Shown piece by piece: positions 24,013 through 35,573 of a stretch of DNA of 64,000 bases (the first letter of the stretch is position 1; every line of letters starts with the position of its first letter). The notes under the pieces were generated by a model. That model was not told where the DNA came from, did not search any database, and saw only the letters and a program-made list of their open reading frames with translations. The stretch comes from Tetrapyrgos nigripes (taxonomy: Eukaryota; Basidiomycota; Agaricomycetes; Agaricales; Campanellaceae). A program made the position numbers and the translations under genes. The stretch lies in the NCBI GenBank assembly GCA_013368315.1, contig JAACJM010000022.1:248001-312000 (forward strand), given 5' to 3'.

Positions 24013-25585
24013 TCAGGGATTGTCTGGGGGTTGTAGGTCATTCCCTTGCAATATCTCTGAAGCTGCCGGAAATCTCGTATCATTAGGATGTTCGCCGTCG
24101 GATACATGGGTCTGCTGCAAAAACCTGATGTCACTGAATGAATGAGCTTCTGTTTCCTCGTGCGATTGGAAGGCTTGTCTCCCATTTATATTTGCTACAA
24201 GACTGAGGGTATATCTATTGGATGGTTGCATCAGTAAGTCTCGAGGAATTTGTTGAGCTGAAACAACGTACAGCTTCTGCAGACAGTTAGCACTATTGAG
24301 TTCAGAGTTCGCAAGAGAGCGAAATTACGTCAGAAGTGCAGAGACATTCTTTAGAAAGAGACACCCACGGCGTGCCATAGTATGTTAAGTTTGGGAAAAT
24401 ATCGAAAAGAGCTAGGGTTACCCCAGCAATGATACTGGTAAGACACCCAGTTCTAATGGTGTTCAGGATTAGTCGATTGAGTAGAGTCTCCGTCTTCCGG
24501 AACCACACCCATTTTTTGTTCATGTACAGCTGCCATACGAAGGATCAGTTCAGCATACTCGTTCTTTAAGTAACTTCACCCAATGACTCACGATCCACGA
24601 CATGGTAAGAGCTATAAGTGTATCTGCTACAAAGCTACCTATCAACCACGCCTTTCCAGGAGCGCGTTAGTACTACCTGAGCAAGTGAGTTGAGATTAAC
24701 ATTACCTGGAAAAAAAGAACGGTTCTCTGCGACTGTTTCCAGGGTTCTGACTTTAAGAACACGGGAGCCACCAGCGAGCGCCATCACGCTTTGACCCAAG
24801 GAGATCTTGATGTTTTCCATTTAACAATTTAAAGGTCAGAAACTTTACCGAGATCCAAATGTGCATACCAGTCCTATCAATGCTACTATAGGAAGAACGA
24901 ATCGTTCTCTTGAGATCCACCAGATCTGCACAATGTAGAACGATTGGACGATAAGAGACACTGGTTTGGATTCGGGCGGATAGAGTTAACATCTATCAAG
25001 TTCAAATCAACAAAAAAAAACAACACACCAATTCCAGTGAGGATGACTATAGCGGCAGCTTCCCAAGGTACGATGAAAAATCCTTCTGGATGACCCGAAA
25101 TCTCTATCAAGTAATACCATGTATCCATCGTGACGATTATCCAGTGAACGATTTCCAGTGCAAAGAGGACGGCCACTAAAGCAGACTGGTCAGTATTGTG
25201 GCAAACATAGTGGGAAAAGCGCTCCTGACCGAGGAGTTTAATGTAGCTCATGTCATTGGGAAAATTTTTCTGATAATTGACTAGATGATCAGAAGGATAT
25301 TCATGATGAGAGGTGCCTGGACGCTCAATGGACACTAGGCAAAACTTACAAACTTGTTGGATTAATATACCCATGAACAACCAATTTATAGCATTAGTTA
25401 CAAACTACAGATGCGTCAGGGGAGACTCAAGCTGTATAAGACAAGTAATTCACCAGAGGCCCTCCCCTGTAATCACAGATGTAAAGCTGAGCAAATTTCC
25501 ATTACGAGAGTATGACTTTGACTCACGAAGTAGCTACAAAGTCCGGTGGTAAAGTGAGGGGAGGAGCTGCGCTGTCTTCAGTCAT
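24013..25585 (-). CDS. DUF6534-like multi-pass membrane protein
   Basis: The ATG at 25585 starts MTEDSAAPPLTLPPDFV. Later exons on - give strongly hydrophobic helices (NAINWLFMGILIQQ, YIKLL, VAVLFALEIVHWIIVTMDTW, AAAIVILTGI) and a cytosolic tail ending at 24013. The pattern YQKNFPNDMSYIKLL after TM1, a His in a central helix, and LxLNTIRTGCLTSIIAGVTL near the sixth helix fit the basidiomycete DUF6534 family of about seven-helix proteins of unknown role. Six or seven introns are needed. The first junction is unclear because the visible GTGAGT donor at 25526 does not keep the frame, whereas a GTAGCT donor slightly upstream does. Confidence 0.6.
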
Positions 25586-26501
25586 GCTAGGATAGGAGTG
25601 AGTAGTCAGCCATTAGTAGCTGGGTACATTAGCGAGTTATAACCTGGAGGTTACATAGCCTTACATCCCCGAGACCCTATTATCATTGGACACTAGAGTT
25701 CATTATCACTGTCCATCATACATCATGATTGTTGCTGTTTATGAAGGTGCGGGTACAGAGGGATGGGTACTATTAGAAGTCGAAGTCGGAGCTTGGTTGG
25801 AGAGCTCCGTCACCGTGCCCAGACACCTTCCTATTTAGACGCAATATCAATTTCCACCAGCAAAATGTCTCCAGAATCACCTCCTGTGTATAATATCCTA
25901 TACTTCGCTAGAAGAAAAAGATCTGAAATGCTGATCGATACCTCGACCATATGCTTGTTCTGGATCAGATTACGAGTCCTATTTATAGGACGAGTCTTAT
26001 TGTGAGCTCAAATTAGGTTCGGATCAAGCTCCCTTCTACGGCATGACGTGGTCCTTACTGCATTAGGCAGTGCTCGCGTGCTCACGCGGACCTTCGTAGA
26101 AGGGGCTTGTTCCAGAGTCCATTATTCGTAGGACCTGCCCGACGGTCTCTACACGTCGTCCGCTCCCTTCCCACTCTCTTTATTCTTCTACATCGTCATT
26201 ATCCGATATAAAACTCTAATATACTTCACTTTTATCTCTAATTTTCGCGCGAAATTGGAACAAAAACAACGTGTCAAAATCGGCCTCAAAACAGCAGTGC
26301 GGGTACCAGTACTTTTAGAGCAGCTTTGAGGTGAGTGACATTGCGGCTTCAACGCGTCTTCATTACATCTAATCAGCTCAGATACGTCTACAGGCACTCT
26401 TTTCTAGTCCAATTTACCCCAGAAACACGTCCAACACGGTCTAATTGTGCAAGGACGCGGTCTCGTGTATCCCCTCACTCCTTCCATCCAATAATCTCAA
26501 G
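25586..26501. other. intergenic, no gene recognised
   Basis: The stretch separates a - strand gene and a + strand gene, so it may hold two promoters. I see no convincing TATA box and no protein-like open frame. Confidence 0.35.
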
Positions 26502-27352
26502 ATGGTTGACGAGAATACACCCGGTACACCTTCAATATCCCAAACCACACGCATTGCTCCTCCTGAAACACCACGAAAGTGTAAGGAGCCCACGATTCGT
26601 CATGCCACCTCCAGTCCGTACCTCCAGCCAGGTATCAAGGCCAACCTCTCGAAAAATCTGTCAGTAGAAAATGTCAAACTTCGACTGAAGGATCTGCTGG
26701 GCCTACCGTTCACGCCTGGCGACTTCCAGGCTCACCTCATACACCGCATCTTGCGTGGTTACGATTCTTTTTTGGTTGCGGGCACTGGGTATGGCAAGAG
26801 TTTGGTGTTTGAAGGGGTATCTAAGTTGGCAGGGAAGAGGAAGCTGGTGATAGTTATCTGTCCTCTGAAGGCATTGGAACGCGATCAAGTGAGTGATACT
26901 GGTCTATTGTAGCAATGATTCATAACTAACCTTTCTTTTTTTTTTTTTGCACAGGTTGAACACGCCACAGCCAAAGGTATAAAGGCCTATGCTGTGAACG
27001 AGGACACTGTCAAAACACCTCGCTTTTGGCAGATGGTTGAGCAGCATGCGCAGATGCTCTACATCTCACCGGAAATGGCCTTGTCTCCAGCATTCCTCGG
27101 CCTCTTCAAATCTTCGAGTTTTCGTAGATGTACCGCTGCCATCTTTGTTGATGAAGCTCATTGCATTGATGAGTGGGGCGAGGAGGAATTCCGACTGCAA
27201 TACCGCCAGCTGGATTGTCTGAGACCGTTCACCGGTAACGAGATCCCAGTCGCAGCCTGCACTGCAACTTGTCAAACCGATACCTTTGATATCATCTGGG
27301 ACTCACTCGGATATGGTCACCGTCCTTTTTGGGGGCTAGACGTCGGTGTTGA
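26502..27352 (+). pseudogene. RecQ-like DNA helicase, truncated in the first helicase domain
   Basis: Exon 1 (26502-26889) and exon 2 (about 26956 onward) are separated by an intron ending in a long pyrimidine run. The protein has the RecQ-type Walker A loop AGTGYGKS, ICPLKALERDQ (motif Ia), the DEAH box in FVDEAHCIDEWG (motif II) and ACTAT (motif III), and then DVGVEHPN, which in relatives precedes the second RecA domain. After about 27352 the frame leaves the family and stops at 27441-27443. Motifs IV-VI are absent. RecQ-like helicases of this subtype are multi-copy in basidiomycetes. Here the gene was cut by a rearrangement, since the following DNA has coding character on the other strand. 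Confidence 0.75.
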
Positions 27353-27860
27353 GCACCCAAATCTCTGTCACCCTCCGGCTCTCCTCCTTGATCCATTCCA
27401 ATGCATACTTCTTGACGATCCTCTCCCAGATGAGTGCCTGTGACTTGGGCCAACTCAAGATCCACATATCGAATATGGAAGAGGGCAGAAAGAGGTTCTC
27501 GTCTCTCTGCATGAACATCCCAACCCGATGTCTGACCTGCAGCTCTTGAGAGTTGAAGAGAAATTCCAAGAGAGAGAATACGGAGAGAGAAAGATAGACC
27601 AAAAGTGAGAAGACAAGTTGTAATTGTTCCTGTTTTCCTTTGCACCTGTATTGGGAGCTGAGCTTCTGCTCCCAGAATGCGTCGCCATAGAGTAGCATTG
27701 CGACGGACAACGAAAAGTGAGTCTTGACTGAGACAAGCCCCTTTTCGCGACAGCCACGCTCGTTTTCTCACGCACGCGGGTTTGCCACCAAGTCCGTGAC
27801 TTTAGCTTTCTCCTCCCTCCCTCCATCTGGTTGGCTTGAAGGCTTCGTAAACTAGTCAAT
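27336..27860 (-). pseudogene. unassigned gene fragment abutting the helicase
   Basis: A - strand frame, open to 27710, carries protein-like sequence (RHRVGMFMQRDENLFLPSSI, then WPKSQALIWERIVKKYALEW) that ends at the point where the helicase frame loses similarity. I do not recognise the family. It may be the 3' part of another gene joined here by the event that truncated the helicase. Confidence 0.25.
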
Positions 27861-28055
27861 TAGAGTGTATGGATGCTGTATGTGTAAAATAACAGAAAAA
27901 AATGGGCAAGGAACTCTTTCTCTATGACCCACAACATAGCAACTGACCAAGGCAGAACTAGCTGATGTGGTGTAAATTTACTGATGCACATATGGATGTA
28001 AGAAACTTGTAGTCGTGTTACTTGAGGTCTAATATATGTATTGCACTAGTTTTAT

Positions 28056-29442
28056 GTGGGACAAATGGATGTGTTGATTTCTGAGTCGAGTCGAAACAGG
28101 CCCTTCGGATTTCTGGACAAATGGCCGCATTTTTCGTATCCCGGGAAAATATATCCTATTCCGTCAGCTCGGCAGACTCGGCAACAAGCTTCTCCGCAAA
28201 TTCTTCATCAACCTTCGTCGAGCAACGAACTAGTGACCAGTGGCCAGTGGCAAGTCCATGACCCACATCTACCTCTTCAGAGTCTATTGCATTTTGTGCA
28301 ATGGGATGAGGACTTGTACCTGCCGCTGTATACAGTGGCCCGCACCGACATATTACTTTCATCGAACCCACCTGCAAAAATCGACGCCCTGGACAGCCGG
28401 CTCATGGAAAAAGCAGAAGCCTACACGAAGACAGAAGAGGAGAGGATGGAAAGGAAACTAGATGCTTTACAGTACAATATCGACGCTCAGGACACGCTCG
28501 CATTGATTATTGGAAGGTCTCAAATCGACAGAGTGCGACTAGCCATCTCTTAACTTTCTTTCACTGATTGAGGCTCTCATGCAGAATTTCTATCCACTTG
28601 CCTATAAATAGGGACGTGTCAAACTCCGTAGTTGGCAGGCTACCTAGGCGTCGAAAAGTAGAGGTGGCATCTAAAGAAACCCCAGTCAGATCTACAATGC
28701 CAACGAGGCCACAGGATGACAGTCCTCTCACGCCCTCCCCTGAGTCTCAACCAGAGAAGGGCATCGAAGGAGACTTCACGGTATCAACGATCCAAGAAGA
28801 GGCTGGGATTCATTTGTGGGAGTTTGAAGCTCAAATTGCGACAAGGATCACTGTCTGTGCTACCATCACGCGCACCTTCTACAGGGCATCCAGAGTCCGC
28901 AGATCCAATAGAACCAGAACTTCCTTCACGTCCACTCAGTGACTTTGACCCTAACTCTGCATTGGGACATATAGACTATGGATCGGACTTTTTCGCGACC
29001 TTTGGTCGCATTCGGCGACCAATCATTCGTTCCATACGTGAGAATAGGCCTGTATCAGTGCGTTGGTCGTCTCCATGGCCACGCAACGAGTGTGTTCACT
29101 GCGGTATCGATACTTTCAACGAAATCGACGAGAAGTCTGAGAAAGATGAATATTTCTGGGTATGCGTTACCTGCTGTGAGTGCATAATATCTACCTTTAT
29201 CATAATGCTACGTAATCCTTATCCTAAGCCTTTGATCTTCCTTATCATTCACAGATAGTACCTCATTCCGTAGCGACGATGGAAGAACATTAGCTGATCA
29301 GATAAAGACCTTCATTTGCAATGTATGCGTGGAGAAGAAACACCTTACTTTTCATGCAAACCTCACTCTCATGCGTTTGGATGGCAAGCGAAAGGTCAGC
29401 ATGCTCGGGATTCCGTACAAGACTGTTCTGGAGAGGCAGAGA
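28056..29442 (+). pseudogene. cysteine-containing unknown gene, 5' part, disrupted by the P-like element
   Basis: Open + frames from 28056 show a polar, charged protein (KLDALQYNIDAQDTLAL, then an acidic/proline stretch) followed by CVHCGIDTFNE..., a second CVTC pair, a 79-nt intron (29176-29254) and FICNVCVEKKHLTFHANLTL. Two CxxC pairs and a CxxC-x5-H cluster suggest zinc binding. The upstream exon borders (about 28550-28900) are uncertain. The frame is cut after LERQR at 29442 by the 6-kb transposon and resumes at 35505. I do not recognise the family. Confidence 0.5.
29435..29442 (+). repeat. 8-bp target-site duplication, left copy
   Basis: GGCAGAGA directly left of the element; the same eight bases follow the right end at 35497-35504. 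Eight-base duplications are typical of P, hAT and Zisupton-type transposases. Confidence 0.9.
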
Positions 29443-32400
29443 CAAGGGGGACCAAAAAATTTATTTTATTACACTACGTCGAGAAATTTTTTAAGGAGCT
29501 TTGGGGCCCGACCGACCGACCGTGGCTACTAAATATGGTAAGTAGTCCTAAATATGGAAGGTACCAAATTGGGCAAAGTACAGCCACTGTGCCCTTTCGG
29601 TAGTTAACGACGACCGCGCTTTCCTGGCCTCTCCCCCTCACACACGCTGCAAACCCAACCTCTTGGCACGAGAATGTCCAAGTTCTCGCACTCACGGTGA
29701 TACTTAGTGGAGGATAGGTGAGTTATATTGGTATATATCTTATTTGGCGCAGGCACTCACCCACTTCGTTACACATTTTGCGTTGGAACAAGCTGCAACC
29801 TCACTGCTGTTCCTCTCTGCTTCTCCTACAACGACCCCGCAGATGCATTCAAATAGTGAGCCTCCTTCCGTTATTCGTTGCCTCTTGGTACGTCCTGATT
29901 TTCGCGTATTGTCATTTACTGACAGAACTTCTCCACCAGTCTCAGGCTCTTCTATCTCCTGCTCAGGCTCTATATGTCCACTATCCTGCTCTATTTCAAC
30001 CACTCCGACTCTTGTTACGTTGCTATCGGTCTCGATTTCGGTACTGTTACTATAGTCATCTGGTTTTGGGATTTCGGGAGGCATTTGGTCGCATGGCTGG
30101 GTATCGTTTATGTCAGGTGAAGGCGAGGATGTGGGAGATGGGGCTTTGAACCCAGAGAGTAGTGCGTTTGGGTCCATGATCATCCTGTCGATGTCATCGT
30201 CTTCACCCAGTACGTCAAAATCATTGGATATCCCTCCGCTGTTGCTTACATTTTCAATTTAGACAGAATGCAAGATAACAAAGAACTCACCGCTCATCTT
30301 CTTCATCCTCGGACTCCCTATCATCATTCTCCTCTTTATCTGATCCAGCCAGGTCAGTTGTCCTAGAACACAACGATGTGAGCTTTGTAGACCACCGGTG
30401 AATAAAAAATTGTTATATACTTACCTATGAGACATGGAAGTGGCATGAGCTTGAGAGATGGGAATTGGACCACACATTTCACGTTGCTTGTTCTTTCCTC
30501 GAGGCTTGGGTATCTTCTTTCTGTTCTTATAAACCTCTGACATGGCTGATTTTTCGCTATTTGAAATTTTCCAGACCTCTTCGCAACTCGCCGTTGGGTG
30601 TCGCTTTCTGTAGTGAGCTTCAAGATTATACCGCCACACTGCAGGAGCATGCGTATTAGCTCGACTGCACAGAGGACATGTCACAGGTACGTTGCTGCAT
30701 GGACTACTTTGTGTTGTCTTGCTTGCTGATGCGTAGTTGAAGCTCTTCAGTCCTAAAAACACGGTGCAACCAGTCGATCGCTTTCGGTCAAGCTTTTCCT
30801 TTTTCGTAAGGAAGAACTGACATTGTGGAGATGGGGAGAGACAGAATCCGCAAGGTTCTGATGAACGAAGAGTCGATGGTGAGTTTAAAATGTGAGAGCC
30901 GATGTGTTTAAGTATCATCTGTGGCTTGCTGAAATCCAGGTAGATCAACGGGTTTGTACATGACGGGCACGTCACATAACCGTCAATGTCCCCTCTGCCA
31001 ACACCGTCGTGCTCACATAGAAATGCGGCTTCGTCTGGGAGAAAGGTCAGTAATTCATTTCAAAAAATGATTTGCTATGACTCACTTGCGGTCGTCCAAT
31101 ATGGAAAGAAGCTTGAACGTTTTATAGTCGGAATCCTCAATGATCGCTGGTCACCCAACTCAGCAAGTCGGTTGAGCAAGTCCTCTGCTAGTGCACGGAG
31201 AACATCGCTCCGGAAGAGGTAAAATTTTTTCTGATTTTGTTCATTCGGGGATGATAGAGTCGGATTGACCGGTTGGACTAGATGGCCTGGAATGGTAAAA
31301 GAGACTGGATGTATATGGGTACTTGGAGATGAGCGCCAGTCGTGCTGTTGCGTTGGATCATGGTGATCTGTACATGGGGTAATGTGGAGAAGCTGGAATT
31401 GAACGGTAACGGTTTCTTCTAGCAGTTCTTCAAGAGATATATCCTCTATGTCTGTGTTACCGATCCAAAGAGCTGTAACTTCCCCAATACAGAGGAAAAA
31501 CTGATCTTCACATGAGAGTATTGTGGCTATTGGCTCGCTGATCAGGAGACAAGGCGCTTCGAATCCAGAGGAATTATTAATGATAGTGGGTGTGTCCATT
31601 CCGACTGTTGAATTTGAGAAGCGACTCATCTGCATGACTCGACGTTTCCTGTCTGTGGATGTAGGGGCTTGTTTCCGTAGACGTGCATATTGGCCAAGTA
31701 ACCGTGTTTTGTTGACCATCTTCCCATTACCAACGTCAAGTTTGGTATCAAAGTGTCGTGGTATATCTTCATCTTCAATACATTCCGCTACTCCATCTTC
31801 GATTTGCCGAATTCCGGAATCCTCGTTAAAAGGATCAAAGGTAGTACCGTTGTTGGTGGGCCCTACAGAAAGCTCGGATTCCAATCCTTCATCCTCGATA
31901 TCATCTGGATCAAGCACACTACCAACAATCAAAGTACTGTGAGGTTTGAGGATGTCAATGTCTCGTTGGTCTGCGTCGAGTTCAATGAAGAGGGGAGCAA
32001 GGTCTGGAAATTTTTCGAGAACGAGAGTACATCCAGCTTTCCAGCAGGTGACCAATGAGACTGACCGTACACGGACATCGCCTTTCCAGATTCCGGGTGA
32101 TATGTGGTCGACCGATGCATCAAGGAGTACTTTTCCTTCCGCATCAACAGGTGGGAGATGGAGTCGTCGAGATGTTTTGTCCCATTCAGGGTGTTTTGCA
32201 AGGATGTTGGCCACTTCTACACTGCCCGTAATCCGATGGACCAGCTGAAATACATCTACATTGCAGTCATTCCCCACGACAGATCGTAAGATCCCAAAAA
32301 GGATCTCGAGGCGGTTTGTACCCAGGAGACAAAGCCAAAATTGACCGTCTGGGTTATCGACCTTGGCCTTTGCGACGCAGAAAAATACATTCTTGATGGT

Positions 32401-35400
32401 GATCATGAGATCTTGGTAGAGCAAAGTGGGTATGAATCTTTTGCCAGACTGACGATACAGTACCAGCAGTAGGAAGACTGCAGCACTAAGGTGTTTGAGC
32501 TGTTCGGACAGAGACAGCTCGACACATATGTATGGCAGCAGCAAGAACTCGTAGAATAGTGTGCCAATGAGTCTGATCGCAGAGCGTTCTTCATGGAAAC
32601 GGGGATTGGGATTGTCAGGTGGAATGGTAGGAAGTGCCCATAGATCTCGATGTAATTGGTATGCGAGAGGAACATCTTGAAGATCGTCGGGTTTGAAAAT
32701 GGAACCTATATGAACGCTGGAATGATTCTCGGCTCGCAGGTGGGCTTTGAGAATACTTGGAGTGATATGAATTCCCCCGATCTCGAAACCACGAGGACGT
32801 ATGAGATAACCTCGCTCTCTCTTGCAATTATGGGGTTGATCCTTCTCCATAGTAATATCATCTTTTCCAACAAGCAGATTCAAGTATTTGAGCGGGCTCA
32901 GGAGGGGATATATGGGTGAGTCAGGAGCCAATGGATAGCGCAAGAACAAAATGCTCAAGGCTTTGCCCCTATTGGGTTCACCATCGGATGCCACACAAAT
33001 AATCCGTACACCCGTGGACGCAGCTTTGGCGTTGACCGCCTCGAGGGTTGTTCGGAGAACTACTGCATGTTCTTCAGCCTTTTCACGCTTGCAAGTACCC
33101 GAAATTAGAACCGGGCGGGCATTATACAAGCGTCTATTCTTGGACAGAAGCCCTATAGCTCCGATCGTTGCCTGGAATTCTGCGTTAGAATAGGGGAAAA
33201 GATCGTGTGAATGGAAACCTTACCTCGTGTGCGTGATGGGCCTCCCCACTGTCAATCCCACGATACAATTCGTCCAAGTCCTCCATGGTGTTAAACTCCA
33301 CCGACATCCTTCCTGCATGCTCTCTACAGACACCAAGAAACGAGTTCGACTGGTTATCGTAACGCAGACGCTGTTCCACCGCAATCTCGTCGAACATAAG
33401 GACTGCGTGACTGATTGGAGCTCCGTTTTGGTCTTTGGCAGCTGCCAACTCATCACAATCCAACACGATATCAACATTGCGCTGTACCTCGGATCCTTTG
33501 ACAATAGATGGAGATGGAATGAGGGGTTTTAGGGTTGAGTGGGCTCGGAGAGTAGAGACGGCTGGAAGACCTTCAGCACGGTGCGCGAAATGAGCCATTC
33601 GTACACTTCCCATCCTCAGATTTATCAATCCTTTCAGATAATCCTTTTCTTCATATGATTTTGGATGATATGCCCCAGCCACTGCCCGTTCATAAAGTCC
33701 CATCAAGCCCCGAATTCCAAGTCCCCGCTTAAAGACAACCCGAATCAGACGATCCGCATTTTCCACATTCCTATCCTTCAATAAACGAACGAATCGCTTG
33801 TAGTCATCCAGCGCTTTTGCCCGACCATGGAGGAGACGGGCATCATTCAAGCCTCGAAGCTTGAGTGTGTTGATCTGGCGGTCCTTTCGAGAAATTCGTT
33901 CAACAAGTTGGTGATGACTGTAATAGTCAAACCTGGTATTTTCGTCTACGCCGTTGACTATACGATCCATGATGGATATTAACACGCTATTTCCCTCCAG
34001 ATTACGACACGGTGTACAACTGTGGGAGTCCCTTGGTCCAATCTCTGCACATTCCCGCGAATAAAGCACCATCTCTCCTGCTGCGTCGACGGAGTATCCC
34101 CAGGGCAATTTCAGGTTGAAGTGGAGTGCAAATGGATAATGATTATGGGGGGATAATCCTGGTGGAAAGGGGAGAGTATAACCTTGACATCTCGTTGACT
34201 TTCGTGTTGTTATTGACGCTGATGAGTCTTCAGTCAGGTCTATTGTCTCGGCATCCTTTTCCATCAACGACTCTACAGGTGGGGCTGAGAGAGTCACAGG
34301 TTCGGGCAGTGGATTGTTCTGGGGAGTAGCTTCGAGACTACCTTTGGTGAGTGCTGAGATTAATAGTAACGAAAAGAGTACTCACTATGGCTGTATTTTT
34401 TCCATCAACCATTCTGTCCTTGGCTCAAACAGGCTCACCTCTACTCCTCTTTGCATCACGAAATACCGCACGCAATGGTAGTATGCCTCAACCCCTTTCT
34501 TTCCTCGCTTCACTAATGTCCCCTCCTTGTCACCCATATCACGGAACACATGCATCCTCTCGTTAATCCATTCCTCCCACAATCTTTCCTTCGGTGTATC
34601 AGCCGGACACTGGTTCTCGGGGCTGCAGAATGTGGCCAGAATATCAGTGTCTTCCGCTTCTGTGATCGTTTTTGGCAGGGCGTAAATATATTCTCGCAGC
34701 TTCCGAAGAAGTGCTGGCTCATTGACGTTTGCGGACTGCATAGGATGTGTGGGTAAGATGGGTGGTGGTGGGGATGCAGTCCTACTGCCTGAGGGTGTTG
34801 AAGTGGAAGCTATGGGGAGGGGCTTGTAGACTGAGGTAGGATTGGGTGTCGCTTTCGGTCTGAGGTATCCGAGAAGTGTATTGGGCTTCGTTTTCGTGGC
34901 TTTCTTCACCTTCTTGCGGCGTTCGGCACAGTTTTTAGAAGGTATATGTAACTTGTATAGGAATCCGATTCCCGCTTTCCCAATGTTGACATCAGCATCA
35001 CACCGAGGACATTTTGCCTTTCCGTCGACAATAGGAATCTGTAATGTATTGTAATTGACATGATATATAAATACACAAGCGGCACAGGATGCGAAATCTG
35101 TGTACTTGCCGTGTCCTTGTCTGGTAATTCTTCGTCCGAGTCAATCATGGAAAGAGAAGGCAGGGCGTACGATGACTGCGACAACGTTCGGGGTGTTCTG
35201 AGGGCTGTGCACCAGCCTGTAAAATTTTCAGCCAATAAGAATGATCCAATTTCTCATTACCGCTTTGAGCAATACCGCCAACTCCGATGTGAAACCTCTT
35301 TAGATTTGCGTCAAATCGCTCCATCACGTCGCAAGACGGCTCCAGATGACAAGAACTATAAAGAGGGGCCATAATTACTTAGATACAGGGCTGTATACCA

Positions 35401-35496
35401 TAAAAAATTTCAACCCTTCAAAATTTTTTAACAACCTCAGCCACCCGACCGACCGACCCTCGGAGTGTACCGGTCCGCAATCCCGGGTCCCCCTTG
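29443..35496. mobile_element. intact-looking P-element/THAP9-like DNA transposon, 6054 bp
   Basis: The left end begins CAAGGGGGACC and the right end, read inversely, begins with the same 11 bases. A perfect 8-bp target duplication GGCAGAGA flanks the element, and its removal restores an open reading frame in the host gene. Both subterminal regions carry an AAATTTTTTAA word followed by CCGACCGACCGACC (about 29490-29520 and 35425-35460), in the same rather than mirrored orientation. The single gene inside (29604-35148, -) is open throughout, so this copy may still be autonomous. The P-type assignment rests on motif order and TSD length, not on a search. Confidence 0.85.
29604..35148 (-). CDS. 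P-element/THAP9-like transposase with C-terminal PHD finger
   Basis: Exons 35148-35110, 35038-34386, 34337-33224, 33171-31086, 31034-30425, 30362-30291, 30244-29761 and 29702-29604 join without a stop into 1719 codons. The N-terminus has a CPRC...H...C zinc site (IPIVDGKAKCPRCDADVN; SKNCAERR). The central RNase-H-like core has VLMFDEIAVEQRLRYD (Asp), VRIICVASDGEPNRG (Asp), KDQPHNCKRERG, and LEILFGILRSVVGND, which parallels the LFGxIR..GGNN block near the catalytic Glu of P/THAP9 enzymes. Behind it are CPSC...H...H and CPLC...H...H clusters, an acidic linker, and a PHD finger: CIC, CSNAKC, YHREC, CSVC (C4HC3). The first intron uses a GC donor (GCAAGT). The enzyme would cut and paste DNA in the nucleus; the PHD finger could read histone marks (inference). 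Confidence 0.75.
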
Positions 35497-35573
35497 GGCA
35501 GAGAGAAGCTTTGGCCAGAGGGTATCAACACAGGCACCGCGGGCAAACACGAATCGAGTTGACAGCCAGCTGA
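35497..35573 (+). pseudogene. 3' end of the gene disrupted by the P-like element
   Basis: The second copy of GGCAGAGA (35497-35504) is followed in frame by EALARGYQHRHRGQTRIELT and a TGA at 35571-35573. Joined behind the LERQR end at 29442, with one duplication removed, the frame is continuous, which shows that the insertion split a coding exon. Confidence 0.6.

Noticed and set aside
29443..35496. hAT element, because of the CAAGGG-like ends and 8-bp duplication
   Set aside because: No hAT dimerisation domain is visible near the C-terminus, and the core motifs fit P/THAP9 better. Not excluded without a structural search.
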